Assembly: GCF_002250115.1 (NCBI RefSeq)
Contig: NZ_CP019985.1
Span: 4,092,001-4,156,000 of the forward strand
DNA from: Shouchella clausii
GTDB taxonomy: Bacteria; Bacillota; Bacilli; Bacillales; Bacillaceae_D
Direction: 5' to 3'
DNA: 64,000 nucleotides
Notes under the pieces: generated by a model
The model's input: only the letters and a program-made list of their open reading frames with translations
Told to the model about the DNA's origin: nothing
Database searches by the model: none
Shown: positions 1 through 8,720 of the stretch, piece after piece
Layout of the letters: every line of letters begins with the position of its first letter
How positions within the stretch are numbered: position 1 is the first letter of the stretch
Translations under genes and position numbers: made by a program

Positions 1-249
1 GTCTTGAATCACAACAAGCTTCCGCGTTGAGAAAAACGGAACAGTCTCCGCTTCCTCGACGACTTCCCCTAGTGGCGTATCTTGTAAGCGAAAGCGAATA
101 TCATTCATTTCGCCTTCTTCCCCTGCAAATAATGCTTCGCTTGCTTTTTGTAAAAATTGCTCGATTAAGTAACGTTCTGTTCCATACAAAAAGTATACCG
201 GCGCCATTGTCTCACTCGACAATTGCTTCATTTCCGTAATGATGCTCAT
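1..249 (-). CDS. holA: DNA polymerase III delta subunit, N-terminal part
   Basis: The reverse strand reads as an open frame from an ATG at 249 to the window edge, so only the first 83 residues are present. The N-terminus (MSIITEMKQL, then PVYFLYGTERYLIEQ) matches the start of the clamp-loader delta subunit HolA/YqeN, which opens the beta clamp during replication. The family is normally about 340-350 residues; the rest lies outside the window. The position next to yqzM and comEC is the B. subtilis order. Product assigned from recalled family similarity and synteny. Confidence 0.85.
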   Translation of the reverse strand, partial: MSIITEMKQLSSETMAPVYFLYGTERYLIEQFLQKASEALFAGEEGEMNDIRFRLQDTPLGEVVEEAETVPFFSTRKLVVIQD

Positions 250-479
250 ATCCAACCTATCCCCTATATTCCTGACCTGTTCATGTTTATTCTAATGCCT
301 TTATTGCCCATGAAGCAAGAGGAAGGCCATTCGCCTCCCTCTTTGCTAATTGATCTATAATGAACGCATGCCGCCAAGAACCCTAGGTATTCTAAAAGCA
401 TGCGGGCAACCCTATCGTTTATGGCATTGTATGCATGTAAAAAGGAAATGGTGCTTTTTATAGACGCTTTCAGACAGCC

Positions 480-508
480 TTTTCATTTTTAGGCGAATCG
501 CGTATACT
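480..508 (+). promoter_or_regulatory. Putative sigma-A promoter of yqzM
   Basis: TTTTCA at 480-485 and TATACT at 503-508 are separated by 17 bases, 24 bases upstream of the yqzM start. The -10 differs from consensus at one position; the -35 is weaker. The rest of 250-479 shows no gene. Confidence 0.5.
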
Positions 509-531
509 AGACGTAGACAAGGAGGTGCCTT

Positions 532-669
532 ATGAACAAATTCGAACAGGACGTTCAAGATAAAGCAAATGACATCGTCCCTTCAGGTATCGGCTTTATT
601 GCTTCATTTGCTTTTTTCACAATCATCTTCCTTATCGCCAATATTGTCGACGTGGCAAGCTATTACTAA
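532..669 (+). CDS. yqzM: YqzM family small membrane protein
   Basis: A 45-residue ORF starts at ATG 532 behind a strong AAGGAGG (519-525). Sequence: a charged N-terminus (MNKFEQDVQDKANDIV), a glycine, then one hydrophobic segment (about residues 19-42) ending DVASYY. Size, charge pattern and place between holA and comEC, on the opposite strand to comEC, match B. subtilis YqzM. Function is unknown; a single-span membrane protein is inferred. Confidence 0.8.
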   Translation: MNKFEQDVQDKANDIVPSGIGFIASFAFFTIIFLIANIVDVASYY

Positions 670-750
670 TGGATCGATTCAGACTGATCGGAAACGCTTG
701 TCAACCGAGGGGAACAACGAAGGATGCGAGCGTTTTCCTATAAAGTCTGG

Positions 751-774
751 GGCAGATTATTTTCTGCCTTTTTT
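751..774 (+). terminator. Intrinsic terminator after yqzM
   Basis: GGCAGA and TCTGCC form a 6-bp stem around a 6-base loop, followed by TTTTTT. It ends just before the convergent comEC stop at 779. Confidence 0.6.
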
Positions 775-778
775 ATGT

Positions 779-3085
779 TTACGGTTTTAGCATCGTTTCC
801 ACCGCCTCAATTTCTCCATTGCTAAGCGTAAGTTCAACCATTCCATGTATGTCTGTTCGCCACACGACGATATTCGCCCTTTCTAGCCGCTCAACCACTT
901 CAGGGTGAGGGTGGCCAAAGCGGTTTTGTGCCCCTGCCGAGATGAATGCATAGCGCGGCGCCACTTGGCTAATAAACGGTTCTGTCGTAGACGATAAACT
1001 GCCATGATGGCCAACTTTTAGCACATCCGCCTGCATGCCGGGATACGAGCGAATAAGCCTCTGTTCTCCTGCCTCTTCCAAATCTCCAGTGAATAAAAAC
1101 GTTACCCCTTCAATTTTAGCAAATAACACGACAGAACCGTCATTTCCTTTAACATGTTCTCCCTCTGGCGGATGCAACACATACCAATTCTCAGCAAGCA
1201 CCTCGTTTGCTTTCGTAAAATGGAGATTCGTTGGCGATGCATCAATGTTTTCAAGGAGCTCGATTTCAGTCTCCTTTTCAATTGGCCCTTCCGGATAAAT
1301 AACCTGTTCAACATTGATTTCATTCAACAATCCAGTTGCCCCGCCAATATGGTCGTAATCGCCATGTGTTAAAACAAGCATGTCTATTTTGCTGATGCCT
1401 TTCGCTTTTAAAAAAGGAGCAATCACATCACTTCCTGGGTCAAACGTGTTTTTCCGTTGTTGCCAGTCTTCTTCCTCGCCATAAACTGCCACTCCCCCAG
1501 TGTCGATCATATAAACCCCTTTTCGGTAAGGAAGCTCAATCAAAAAACTATCGCCTTGGCCGACATCAATCATCGTCACAACTGCTTTTGACTGAACATA
1601 AGGCGCTAAAGCACCAACGATCAAACATACAACAAAAGGCAAAAAGGCGAACCGCAAAGGCCATTTTTGTTCCTGCCAATGGACAAAAGCAAAAGCTAGG
1701 GCGACATACATCGCAACTACAAGCCATATCGGAGGTTTCCCAAGCACAAGCTGAAAAGTAGATCCACTTAGCTTAAGAATTGCAGGATGAACAAACGTCA
1801 AAAGCGATTCGAGCAATACAATAAACAGATTCACTTGCTCAGGAAGCCATACAAACGAAAACAGAGAGAGGAAACTAAAGGGAAGAACGATAAAAGAAAC
1901 GAGTGGAATATACACAAGGTTTAGGAGAAGGCTTAAAGGAGACCATTCGTAGAAATGGAAAAAGATAAGCGGCAATCCGGCAAACTGGGCAATTGTTGTG
2001 ACCGTGCACATTTGCCGCAAATACCCCCCGTTTGCGGTTTGAATTGTTTTAGCCGAGAAAATCAGAGCAAACGATACAAAAAACGAAAGTTGAAAACCGA
2101 GTTGGAATAGTTTGTAAGGATCAAACAACAGATAGAGAAAATAGATCGTGGCAAAACCGAATAAGGGGTGAACTCGCCATTTGTGTAAGGCAAACAGAAA
2201 AAACACAAATGCCATTGCAGACGCGCGTACTACCGGAGGCGCTGCCCCGGCGAGAATCGCAAAAATAGGCAAGAGAATAAGCATAAATAGTGCGGCACGC
2301 TCACGCGTCAAGCCGATGCGGATACAGATAAAGAAAGCGGCTCCAGTTACCAAGCCAACATGCAAGCCAGAGATCGCCAGCAAGTGGATAATGCCAAGCG
2401 TTGAGTAAGCTTCAATCACGTCTTCTTCTACATAGAAACGCTCTCCAAGGGTAAGCGCTAACACAATGCCTCCCGCTTCTTTTGGAAAGGCAGCAACAGC
2501 CTCGTGAAGCAATTGTGCTCGAAACGCCTGCAAGTGTGTCAATAACGAAAGCCTATCCATGCGTTTGCATACAAAAGATCCAGACTCTGCCTCCAACAGC
2601 CAGTGGATTCGTTGCTCGTATAAATAGCGGCTATAATCAAATGCATAGCGGTTGCGTGGAGGGTCTGGCTCGCTCAACTTGCCATTTACGTGGCAATGGT
2701 CTCCTGGTAATAATTTACCTAAACGTTGCTCGCTTTCTGCTTGCAAACGGCTTGCTAGTTGCAATCGCTCACCGGCCGTTGTTTCAACCACCATCCTCAA
2801 GCGATTTCCATCAAGGCGAGGTGTTTCTTTTACCTCTACGATAAATGTTGTTTCTTCACCTGAAAGCATGCTGACGTTGCTTTTTTTGTGCCCAGTCGCC
2901 ACACTAGCAAACAGAAGCAACGGCAGTACAAATGCCGCCACCGTTGCTAGCCGCCCACTCTGCCAAGCCGCTGGCAAGAGGGCGATTGCGCCTATAAGCA
3001 AAGCGCCAGCAACGCCAACATCGCTGCTTAAAACGAAGACAACTGCTGCACTCGCTGTAAGCAAACTGATGCACAGGCGATTCAT
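779..3085 (-). CDS. comEC: ComEC DNA uptake channel protein
   Basis: 768 residues, the usual length for ComEC, the polytopic membrane protein that passes single-stranded DNA into the cytoplasm during competence. After two N-terminal membrane segments comes an OB-fold-like DUF4131 region (about 60-170), then the competence membrane domain (about 200-480, several hydrophobic helices, motif ISGLHVGLV), then a metallo-beta-lactamase-like domain (about 500-760) with HGDYDHIGG and GHHGS metal-ligand motifs. Its ATG overlaps the comEB stop (ATGA), so the two are probably translationally coupled in a comEA-comEB-comEC operon. No truncation is visible. Confidence 0.95.
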   Translation of the reverse strand: MNRLCISLLTASAAVVFVLSSDVGVAGALLIGAIALLPAAWQSGRLATVAAFVLPLLLFASVATGHKKSNVSMLSGEETTFIVEVKETPRLDGNRLRMVVETTAGERLQLASRLQAESEQRLGKLLPGDHCHVNGKLSEPDPPRNRYAFDYSRYLYEQRIHWLLEAESGSFVCKRMDRLSLLTHLQAFRAQLLHEAVAAFPKEAGGIVLALTLGERFYVEEDVIEAYSTLGIIHLLAISGLHVGLVTGAAFFICIRIGLTRERAALFMLILLPIFAILAGAAPPVVRASAMAFVFFLFALHKWRVHPLFGFATIYFLYLLFDPYKLFQLGFQLSFFVSFALIFSAKTIQTANGGYLRQMCTVTTIAQFAGLPLIFFHFYEWSPLSLLLNLVYIPLVSFIVLPFSFLSLFSFVWLPEQVNLFIVLLESLLTFVHPAILKLSGSTFQLVLGKPPIWLVVAMYVALAFAFVHWQEQKWPLRFAFLPFVVCLIVGALAPYVQSKAVVTMIDVGQGDSFLIELPYRKGVYMIDTGGVAVYGEEEDWQQRKNTFDPGSDVIAPFLKAKGISKIDMLVLTHGDYDHIGGATGLLNEINVEQVIYPEGPIEKETEIELLENIDASPTNLHFTKANEVLAENWYVLHPPEGEHVKGNDGSVVLFAKIEGVTFLFTGDLEEAGEQRLIRSYPGMQADVLKVGHHGSLSSTTEPFISQVAPRYAFISAGAQNRFGHPHPEVVERLERANIVVWRTDIHGMVELTLSNGEIEAVETMLKP

Positions 3086-3672
3086 TTTTCTTCTGGCTCA
3101 TCACTGCTTGCTGAGAAATACAAGTTCTTTGTTCGCTTTACATAGGCATCCAATTCTTCTTCGCTTGCCCCTAACCGTTCAATTTCTTGTAGGAGTGCTG
3201 TTGTTAAGGCAAGCTTCTCGTGGAACTGTTGATCAATAGCCGCTTCGTCTAGCTCCACTTCTATGCATGGAATGCCCGCTTCGCTGAACAACTCTTCTGC
3301 ATAAGGATGGTTTTTATAGTCCTTTGCATAATAGACGCGGGCAATGCCAGCTTGAATCAGCGATTTGGTACAATGGATGCAAGGAAAATGTGTAATGTAA
3401 ATTTCCGCGCCAGCGGTTGGCACACCAAATTTGGCGCATTGCAGCAACGCATTTACCTCTGCATGAACGGTACGGATACAATGGTTGTCGACTACATAAC
3501 AGCCTTTATCAAGACAATGGTCCGACCCGGAAACAGATCCGTTGTAGCCACCAGCAATAATCCGCTTGTCTCTCACAATTGTTGCGCCTACCTTTAAACG
3601 TGGGCATGTGCTTCGCAGCGAAAGCAATTTGCTTTGCGCTAAAAAATATTGATCCCATGAAATACGTTCCAT
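3082..3672 (-). CDS. comEB: ComEB, dCMP deaminase-like late competence protein
   Basis: 196 residues. The start at MERISWDQYF is preferred over an upstream in-frame ATG because it has AAAGGGG seven bases ahead and matches the B. subtilis N-terminus. The zinc deaminase signature is intact: HAEVN near residue 70 and PCIHC near 100. The family converts dCMP to dUMP; in competence ComEB is reported to act at the cell pole rather than in DNA transport itself. It sits between comEA (10-base nested leader, no overlap of coding start) and comEC (4-base overlap). Confidence 0.93.
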   Translation of the reverse strand: MERISWDQYFLAQSKLLSLRSTCPRLKVGATIVRDKRIIAGGYNGSVSGSDHCLDKGCYVVDNHCIRTVHAEVNALLQCAKFGVPTAGAEIYITHFPCIHCTKSLIQAGIARVYYAKDYKNHPYAEELFSEAGIPCIEVELDEAAIDQQFHEKLALTTALLQEIERLGASEEELDAYVKRTKNLYFSASSDEPEEK

Positions 3673-3726
3673 TGCTTTTCCCCTTTCGCTTAAATTGTAG
3701 AAGCGATCGCCAACATAAGTCAATCT

Positions 3727-4341
3727 TTACTTCACCCGAATAAATGGTTCAAGTGCTTCGAATGTTTTTTCGCCAATTCCGCTCACATTCATTAGCTCTT
3801 CAACTGTGGCAAATGGGCCGTTTTCTTCCCTGTAACCAATGATCGCCGCCGCTTTTGACGGGCCGACTCCTTGTAACGTTAGCAAATCTGCTTCAGTGGC
3901 TTCATTTATATTAATGGTGTCTTCATGATCTGTTTCATTCATTTCAACAGCAAGAACCGGTCCTGCCCCTTCTTCCTCTCCTTCTTCTGGCACATACACA
4001 ACCATCTCATCTTCAAGACGCAAAGCTAAATTAACCCCCTCACGGTTGGCGCTGTCTGTGAAGCCACCTGCTTTTTCAATCGCTTCAAACAAACGGCTGC
4101 CCACCTCCAGCTCATACACCCCTGGCGAAGCGACCATTCCTTTTACGTCGACGACAAGAACGCCATCCTCTGTTTCCTCTTCAAGTTCTGCTTCCTCGCT
4201 TTCCTCTAACCATGGCGGTATCTCACTGACAGTGCCGCGTTCCTCTCGAAAGTCGACAAACACCAAAACGACCACAATGAGTGTACAAATCGTGACTCCG
4301 CCCCCATACAAAGCATACTTTTTTATCGGGAACGTCTTCAT
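3727..4341 (-). CDS. comEA: ComEA competence DNA receptor
   Basis: 204 residues, start supported by AAGGAGGAATTT directly upstream. One N-terminal membrane anchor (about residues 8-30), an acidic linker, a SLBB-type domain (VVDVKGMVASPGVYEL), a second linker, and a C-terminal helix-hairpin-helix DNA-binding domain (ININEATEADLLTLQGVGPS, then VSGIGEKT). This is the ordinary Gram-positive ComEA plan: bind double-stranded DNA outside the membrane and hand it to ComEC. The linkers are very acidic. First gene of comEABC and divergent from comER across about 80 bp that must hold both promoters. Confidence 0.93.
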   Translation of the reverse strand: MKTFPIKKYALYGGGVTICTLIVVVLVFVDFREERGTVSEIPPWLEESEEAELEEETEDGVLVVDVKGMVASPGVYELEVGSRLFEAIEKAGGFTDSANREGVNLALRLEDEMVVYVPEEGEEEGAGPVLAVEMNETDHEDTININEATEADLLTLQGVGPSKAAAIIGYREENGPFATVEELMNVSGIGEKTFEALEPFIRVK

Positions 4342-4420
4342 AAATTCCTCCTTTTTGGAATGATGAACAGGCAGGTTGGCATACGTTCATGAAAGAGCAG
4401 CTATCGAGGAGTGTGAGAAT

Positions 4421-5251
4421 ATGAGGGTCGGTTTTATTGGTACAGGAAGTATGGGAAGTTTATTGATTGAATCATTTATTGACGCCGGAGCGCTGAAACA
4501 GTCGAATATTTCCATCATTAACCGTTCTCCTGAAAAAGCGGCTGCGCTTAAAGCAACCTATCCAGGGATTACGATGTCTGTTTCTCTTGAGGAGATTGCG
4601 TCTACATGCGAGTGGCTGTTCCTTTGTGTGAAGCCAAAGGAAATGCCCGCATTGTTTCACGCCCTCCAGCCCCATGTGGCTGCTGATCAAATCGCCATTT
4701 CGATTACTAGCCCTATTTCTGTTGAGTCCCTTGATGCGGCCTTGCCTTGCAAGACATGCCGTATTATCCCCAGCATTTTAAACCGTACTTTGTCTGGTTC
4801 AACTTTAGTGACATTCGGGAATAAATGTACACAGGAAGACCAGGCAAATTTATTGCGTTTTGTATCGGCTGTTTCAGAACCTTTGCAAATTGAAGAGGAG
4901 ATTACACGTGTTGCGTCCGACATTGTCAGTTGCGGGCCTGCGTTCTTTTCCTTCCTTGCGCAACGATTTATCGATGGCGCGGTAAGCGAAACATCAATCT
5001 CGCAAGAAGAGGCGACCGAGTTGACGACTTCAATGATCATTGGCTTAGGAAAATTATTGGAGAGTGGCCATTACACGCTTCCCGCATTGCAAAAACGGGT
5101 TTGCGTCCCTGGCGGAATCACTGGAGAAGGCCTTGCTGTTTTAGATGATGAATTAGGGGATGGTTTTTGTTCTCTTTTCAAACGTACACACGAAAAATAC
5201 GCAACTGAAAAAGAAAAGTTATTAGCGGAAGTTTTATACGAACCAAAGTAA
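4421..5251 (+). CDS. comER: ComER, pyrroline-5-carboxylate reductase-like protein
   Basis: 276 residues from ATG 4421, which has GAGGA nine bases upstream; the longer in-frame reading from 4376 lacks a ribosome site and overlaps the promoter region. The N-terminus MRVGFIGTGSMGS is a Rossmann dinucleotide-binding motif, and the C-terminal part resembles the P5C reductase dimerisation domain (PGGITGEGLAVLDDE). ComER is a ProC paralogue always found beside comEA in bacilli; work in B. subtilis links it to biofilm and sporulation rather than proline synthesis. Followed by a strong terminator. Confidence 0.9.
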   Translation: MRVGFIGTGSMGSLLIESFIDAGALKQSNISIINRSPEKAAALKATYPGITMSVSLEEIASTCEWLFLCVKPKEMPALFHALQPHVAADQIAISITSPISVESLDAALPCKTCRIIPSILNRTLSGSTLVTFGNKCTQEDQANLLRFVSAVSEPLQIEEEITRVASDIVSCGPAFFSFLAQRFIDGAVSETSISQEEATELTTSMIIGLGKLLESGHYTLPALQKRVCVPGGITGEGLAVLDDELGDGFCSLFKRTHEKYATEKEKLLAEVLYEPK

Positions 5252-5286
5252 AAAGCAGGAGGTTGGCTTTCCCTCCTGCTTTTTTC
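5252..5286 (+). terminator. Intrinsic terminator after comER
   Basis: AAAGCAGGAGG pairs with CCTCCTGCTTT around an 8-base loop, followed by TTTTTT, directly after the comER stop. It also insulates the convergent yqeM. Confidence 0.85.
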
Positions 5287-5309
5287 GCGGTATTTCGCCT
5301 TTTTCCTGC

Positions 5310-6050
5310 TTAAACTTTTCGACAAGAGAAAAACAGCCGTTCACTCTTGCTTGTCGGTGGTTCATTTGTAAAATCCGCGGTCACGTTTAGATCGGTAAAT
5401 CCAGCCTGTTTCAGCATTTTTTTATACGTTTCTACTGTATAGGTCCGCTCAAAATGTGCTTCTTCCAGCCGTTCATACCGTCCATCTTGTTGCCGAACAA
5501 AAAAAGTCAGTTCGTGTACGACACTTAAAGGAGCTTCCCCTGCAAAACTATGCCAAATGTACGAAACTTCTTCATCTGCATGAGCGTGCACTTCTCCAGG
5601 AAAGGCTTCCATGCGTATAGGAGAATGGACATCAAAGAGAAGCAGTCCGCCCTTATTTAACAAGTTAAAACAAGAGGCAAGAGTGCGTGTCACACTCTCC
5701 TCGTCTTGTAAGTAGTTTAATGAATCGCAAAAAATCGTCACGACATCAAATGAACCAACTGGCGGCAGGTCGCTCATATCGCCTTGATATAACAGAGGTT
5801 GGTAACCTGCTTCCTGCAATTTCGCCTGCGCTACCGCAAGCATTTGTTCTGAAAGGTCAACCCCTACTGCCGTCAAACCACGTTTATGCATCTCTAACAG
5901 CCATTCACCTGTACCGCAGCCTAGATCTAGCACTCGGTTAGCCTGAACGCCGTACATGTTGCATGTGCGTTCAAAATAAGTGGCCCATTTTGTGTAATCA
6001 ACATGACTCATGAATGCATCGTACCAGAAAGATAAATGGCTATAGCTCAT
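5310..6050 (-). CDS. yqeM: YqeM, class I SAM-dependent methyltransferase
   Basis: 246 residues. SAM-binding motif I is VLDLGCGTGEWLLEM (about 40-54), with a post-I acidic residue at GVDLSEQML and motif IV around FDVVTIFCDSLNYL. Substrate unknown. Its ATG overlaps the cvfB stop (ATGA), so it is the last gene of the yqeG-to-yqeM operon. Synteny with B. subtilis (rsfS-yqeM-comER) supports the name, although here cvfB stands between rsfS and yqeM. Confidence 0.9.
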   Translation of the reverse strand: MSYSHLSFWYDAFMSHVDYTKWATYFERTCNMYGVQANRVLDLGCGTGEWLLEMHKRGLTAVGVDLSEQMLAVAQAKLQEAGYQPLLYQGDMSDLPPVGSFDVVTIFCDSLNYLQDEESVTRTLASCFNLLNKGGLLLFDVHSPIRMEAFPGEVHAHADEEVSYIWHSFAGEAPLSVVHELTFFVRQQDGRYERLEEAHFERTYTVETYKKMLKQAGFTDLNVTADFTNEPPTSKSERLFFSCRKV

Positions 6051-6904
6051 TCCTTTTCCACCCGATACGTAAAACCGTCACGCTGTTCGACTTTGCCGTC
6101 TTTGATCAGTTTGCCAAGCGCCCGCTTAAATGCCGCCTTGCTCATGCCGAAACGGGCTTTAATGTCTTCAGGAGGCGATTTATCCGTATAAGGCATTCCG
6201 CCTTTACGTTCTGCCAATAAAGCGAGAATGCGGTCAGCGTCTTCTTTTTGTTGTTCTGTCCGAAGCAACCGTTGCGTGATATTCACACGTCCATCGTCTC
6301 GTACAAATTGGACACGGCCGTGAATCGTCTGTCCAAGGCGGGGAACTTCAGCAGCTTCATCTTGATGGAGGAAACCAACAGGGCCATTTTCAATAAGCAA
6401 CGCTGCTCCTTCGTCAAGAAAGTGGTAAACAACGCCTTCTACTTCTTTATTTAGCCATGATCGATCCGCCGCAGTTGCTTGGGAAGTAACAGGCGACCCT
6501 TTGACCAACTTGCCCATTAATCGCCCTTTTTTATCCCACGCCAATGAACAAAACAATCGATCCCCTACCGCTGGCCACTCACGCCGATCAAAAGGCAATT
6601 CATCCATCGACACAAATAAGTCCCTTGAAATTCCGTTATCGACAAAAACGCCATGCCCTGGACGCACACTGACAACCTTTAGCCAGCCCATTTCATCGTT
6701 TTTAATAATCGGTTCGTGCATCGTTGCTGAGAGTCGATTTTGATGGTCATGATATAGAAACACAGACACTTTTTCTTCCAACTCGAGAGGCTTCGTCGCC
6801 TCGTTTTGATGGAGAAGGATATCAGTGTGCCCGTCACTTAAGAAATAACCGAATGACGCTTCCCGTACAACAGCCAAGTCCGCTGTAATCCCCGGCTTTA
6901 GCAT
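6047..6904 (-). CDS. cvfB: CvfB/YitL family S1-domain RNA-binding protein
   Basis: 285 residues, the normal CvfB size. Tandem S1-type beta-barrels occupy roughly residues 1-210 (including VVSVRPGHGVFVDNG and EGVVYHFLDEGAALLIENG), followed by a basic winged-helix-like C-terminus (ARFGMSKAAFKRALGKLI). CvfB in Staphylococcus aureus binds RNA and influences virulence gene expression; in B. subtilis the homologue YitL is encoded elsewhere. Here it overlaps rsfS by 7 bases and yqeM by 4, so it is embedded in the ribosome-assembly operon. Confidence 0.9.
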   Translation of the reverse strand: MLKPGITADLAVVREASFGYFLSDGHTDILLHQNEATKPLELEEKVSVFLYHDHQNRLSATMHEPIIKNDEMGWLKVVSVRPGHGVFVDNGISRDLFVSMDELPFDRREWPAVGDRLFCSLAWDKKGRLMGKLVKGSPVTSQATAADRSWLNKEVEGVVYHFLDEGAALLIENGPVGFLHQDEAAEVPRLGQTIHGRVQFVRDDGRVNITQRLLRTEQQKEDADRILALLAERKGGMPYTDKSPPEDIKARFGMSKAAFKRALGKLIKDGKVEQRDGFTYRVEKE

Positions 6905-7251
6905 TCGTTCAGCACCTCTTGTAAATCAACTTGCGCAGCGTCCCCCCACAACTTCTCAAGGTTGTAATAGAGACGTTCGTCTTTATGAAAAATGTGAACG
7001 ACAACATCGCCGATGTCAATCAGCACCCAACGGGCGACGTCATACCCTTCTAGCCGTTTTATATCAAGCCCTGCTTCTTGGGACACTTTTTTCAATTCAT
7101 GGGCAATCGCTTGCACTTGCTTTTCAGAATTTCCGTGGCAAATGATAAAATAATCGGCAATAGGTGAAATGCCTCGCATATCTAGTGCGGTAATTTGCAT
7201 CGCTTTTTTGTCGTCTAGTGCGGCAATCGCCATTTTTAAATGTTCATTCAA
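6898..7251 (-). CDS. rsfS: RsfS ribosomal silencing factor
   Basis: 117 residues. Family core is clear: DYFIICHGNSEKQVQAI and WVLIDIGDVVVHIFHKDER, then LEKLWGDA. RsfS binds L14 on the 50S subunit and blocks joining with 30S when nutrients are scarce. It overlaps yqeK by 8 bases upstream and cvfB downstream, consistent with tight co-translation. Confidence 0.95.
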   Translation of the reverse strand: MNEHLKMAIAALDDKKAMQITALDMRGISPIADYFIICHGNSEKQVQAIAHELKKVSQEAGLDIKRLEGYDVARWVLIDIGDVVVHIFHKDERLYYNLEKLWGDAAQVDLQEVLNEC

Positions 7252-7828
7252 ATTCCATTGCTCCTTTCTGTTTATAAAAAGCGTTATAAGCGGATACGGT
7301 TTCCGGATGGATGAGCTGTTTTCTATCTAACAAAAAAAACATCGTTTGTCTAAGGGCAAAACAACAAGCTGCGTCTAAACTTTCCTCAGCTAATTTCCTT
7401 GCTTGTTCCACACCTGGAAAACGCCGGTTCGGTTCAATATAATCGGCAACAAATAAAACTTTCTCTAACAAACTCATGCCAGCACGCCCCGTCGTATGAG
7501 AACGGATCGCAAGCAAAATGTCTTTATCTTTAACGCCTAATTGATGTTCTGCAAAGTAGGCTCCACAAGGGGCGTGAAGCAGCTCGTTTCCATATTCGCC
7601 CCAATGAGGTTCATGCAGCTTGTTCCGAACAATGTCTTGCATCGTTTGTACATCATGGTATTTACAAATATCATGGAGAATCGCTGCAAGCTCAGCCTTC
7701 GATTCATCAGCGCCATATTGCTTGGCAAGGGCTAGCGCCGTATCCCGGACACCGAGAGTGTGAGTATAGCGCACATCGGTCAAATGCTGTTTTACTTCAT
7801 GGAGTGCTTCATTCGTTGTTATCGCCAT
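7244..7828 (-). CDS. yqeK: YqeK, HD-domain Ap4A hydrolase
   Basis: 194 residues from the ATG at 7828 (MAITTNEALHE), preceded by GAGGAG ten bases upstream; an upstream ATG at 7846 would place that ribosome site inside the gene. HD-domain metal ligands are visible: the RYTHTLGV histidine, HDICKYH, HAPCGAYFA, and IRSHTTGR. The family symmetrically cleaves diadenosine tetraphosphate. The start overlaps the nadD stop by 20 bases. Confidence 0.93.
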   Translation of the reverse strand: MAITTNEALHEVKQHLTDVRYTHTLGVRDTALALAKQYGADESKAELAAILHDICKYHDVQTMQDIVRNKLHEPHWGEYGNELLHAPCGAYFAEHQLGVKDKDILLAIRSHTTGRAGMSLLEKVLFVADYIEPNRRFPGVEQARKLAEESLDAACCFALRQTMFFLLDRKQLIHPETVSAYNAFYKQKGAMEFE

Positions 7829-8387
7829 AAAGATTCCGCTCCTCAATCAATTGTTCAACTTCCGGCGTAACAAAATAGCGAATCGGTTTGCCTTTTGCAA
7901 GCCGTTCCCTAATTAGCGAAGAAGAGATGTTTACTTCGACAAACGGGACGAAATGGACGTCCGGCTGGCTTTTCGCGCTTGCTCCAGGACGGTTAAAGGC
8001 AACAAACGTCACCAATTGTTTCAGTTCATCGATTCCACGCCATTCTGGCAACATATCCACCATGTCGCCGCCAATCAAAAAAAAGAACTCATCGTCAGGA
8101 TAGGTTTGCTTCAACTCGCGAACTGTATCAATCGTATATGATTTTCCTTTGCGGATTAGTTCGATGTCACAAACTTGAAAGCGCTCCTCTTGAAGGAGAG
8201 CAGCTTTCACCATGTCGTATCGGTCTTTGCCAGACGTTAAACCGGCACGCTCTTTATGGGGAGGTGTCGACACAGGCACAAACCAGACTTCATCCAATTT
8301 GACTGCCGTTAATGCCTCTTGCGCGATAAGCAAATGGCCGAGATGAGGAGGGTCAAACGTGCCGCCAAATAATCCAATCCGCTTCAC
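7809..8387 (-). CDS. nadD: Nicotinate-nucleotide adenylyltransferase
   Basis: 192 residues. Nucleotidyltransferase motifs are intact: GLFGGTFDPPHLGH at the N-terminus (HxGH adenylylation site) and ISSSLIRERLAKG near the C-terminus. NadD joins ATP and nicotinate mononucleotide to give deamido-NAD, an essential step in NAD synthesis. In the yqe operon between yhbY and yqeK. Confidence 0.96.
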   Translation of the reverse strand: MKRIGLFGGTFDPPHLGHLLIAQEALTAVKLDEVWFVPVSTPPHKERAGLTSGKDRYDMVKAALLQEERFQVCDIELIRKGKSYTIDTVRELKQTYPDDEFFFLIGGDMVDMLPEWRGIDELKQLVTFVAFNRPGASAKSQPDVHFVPFVEVNISSSLIRERLAKGKPIRYFVTPEVEQLIEERNLYGDNNE

Positions 8388-8405
8388 TCTTACCTCACTC
8401 CTCTG

Positions 8406-8702
8406 TTACCGGCCAGGCAACTCGATCTGTTTGTTTTCTTTTGACGGTTTATAAAGAATGATCATATTGCCAATGACTTGCACGAGAAAAGAGCGTGTTT
8501 GGTTGACAATTTCTTCCGCAACGTGATGTTTATCATCAAGGCAGTTTTGCAATACGCTAATTTTAATTAATTCTCGTGCTTCGAGGGCTTCGTTGATTTG
8601 CACAACCATGTTTTGGTTGACGCCCCCTTTGCCGACTTGAAAAATCGGCTGGACCGCATGTGACTTGGCCCGTAAAAACTGCTTCTGTTTATTTGTTAAC
8701 AT
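8406..8702 (-). CDS. yhbY: YhbY/YqeI CRM-domain RNA-binding protein
   Basis: 98 residues, full-length for the family. CRM-domain features: LRAKSHAVQPIFQVGKGGVN near the N-terminus with the GxxG loop (GKGG), and a basic conserved body ending VIGNMIILYKP. It associates with pre-50S particles. Lies 18 bases after aroE in the operon. Confidence 0.93.
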   Translation of the reverse strand: MLTNKQKQFLRAKSHAVQPIFQVGKGGVNQNMVVQINEALEARELIKISVLQNCLDDKHHVAEEIVNQTRSFLVQVIGNMIILYKPSKENKQIELPGR

Positions 8703-8720
8703 TTGCTAGTACCTCTCCCA

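Noticed and set aside
2652-3239. Long plus-strand frame antisense to comEC/comEB
   Set aside because: It lies on the opposite strand of two well-conserved genes and shows no domain, as do similar frames opposite alaS, nasB and the BCCT gene.
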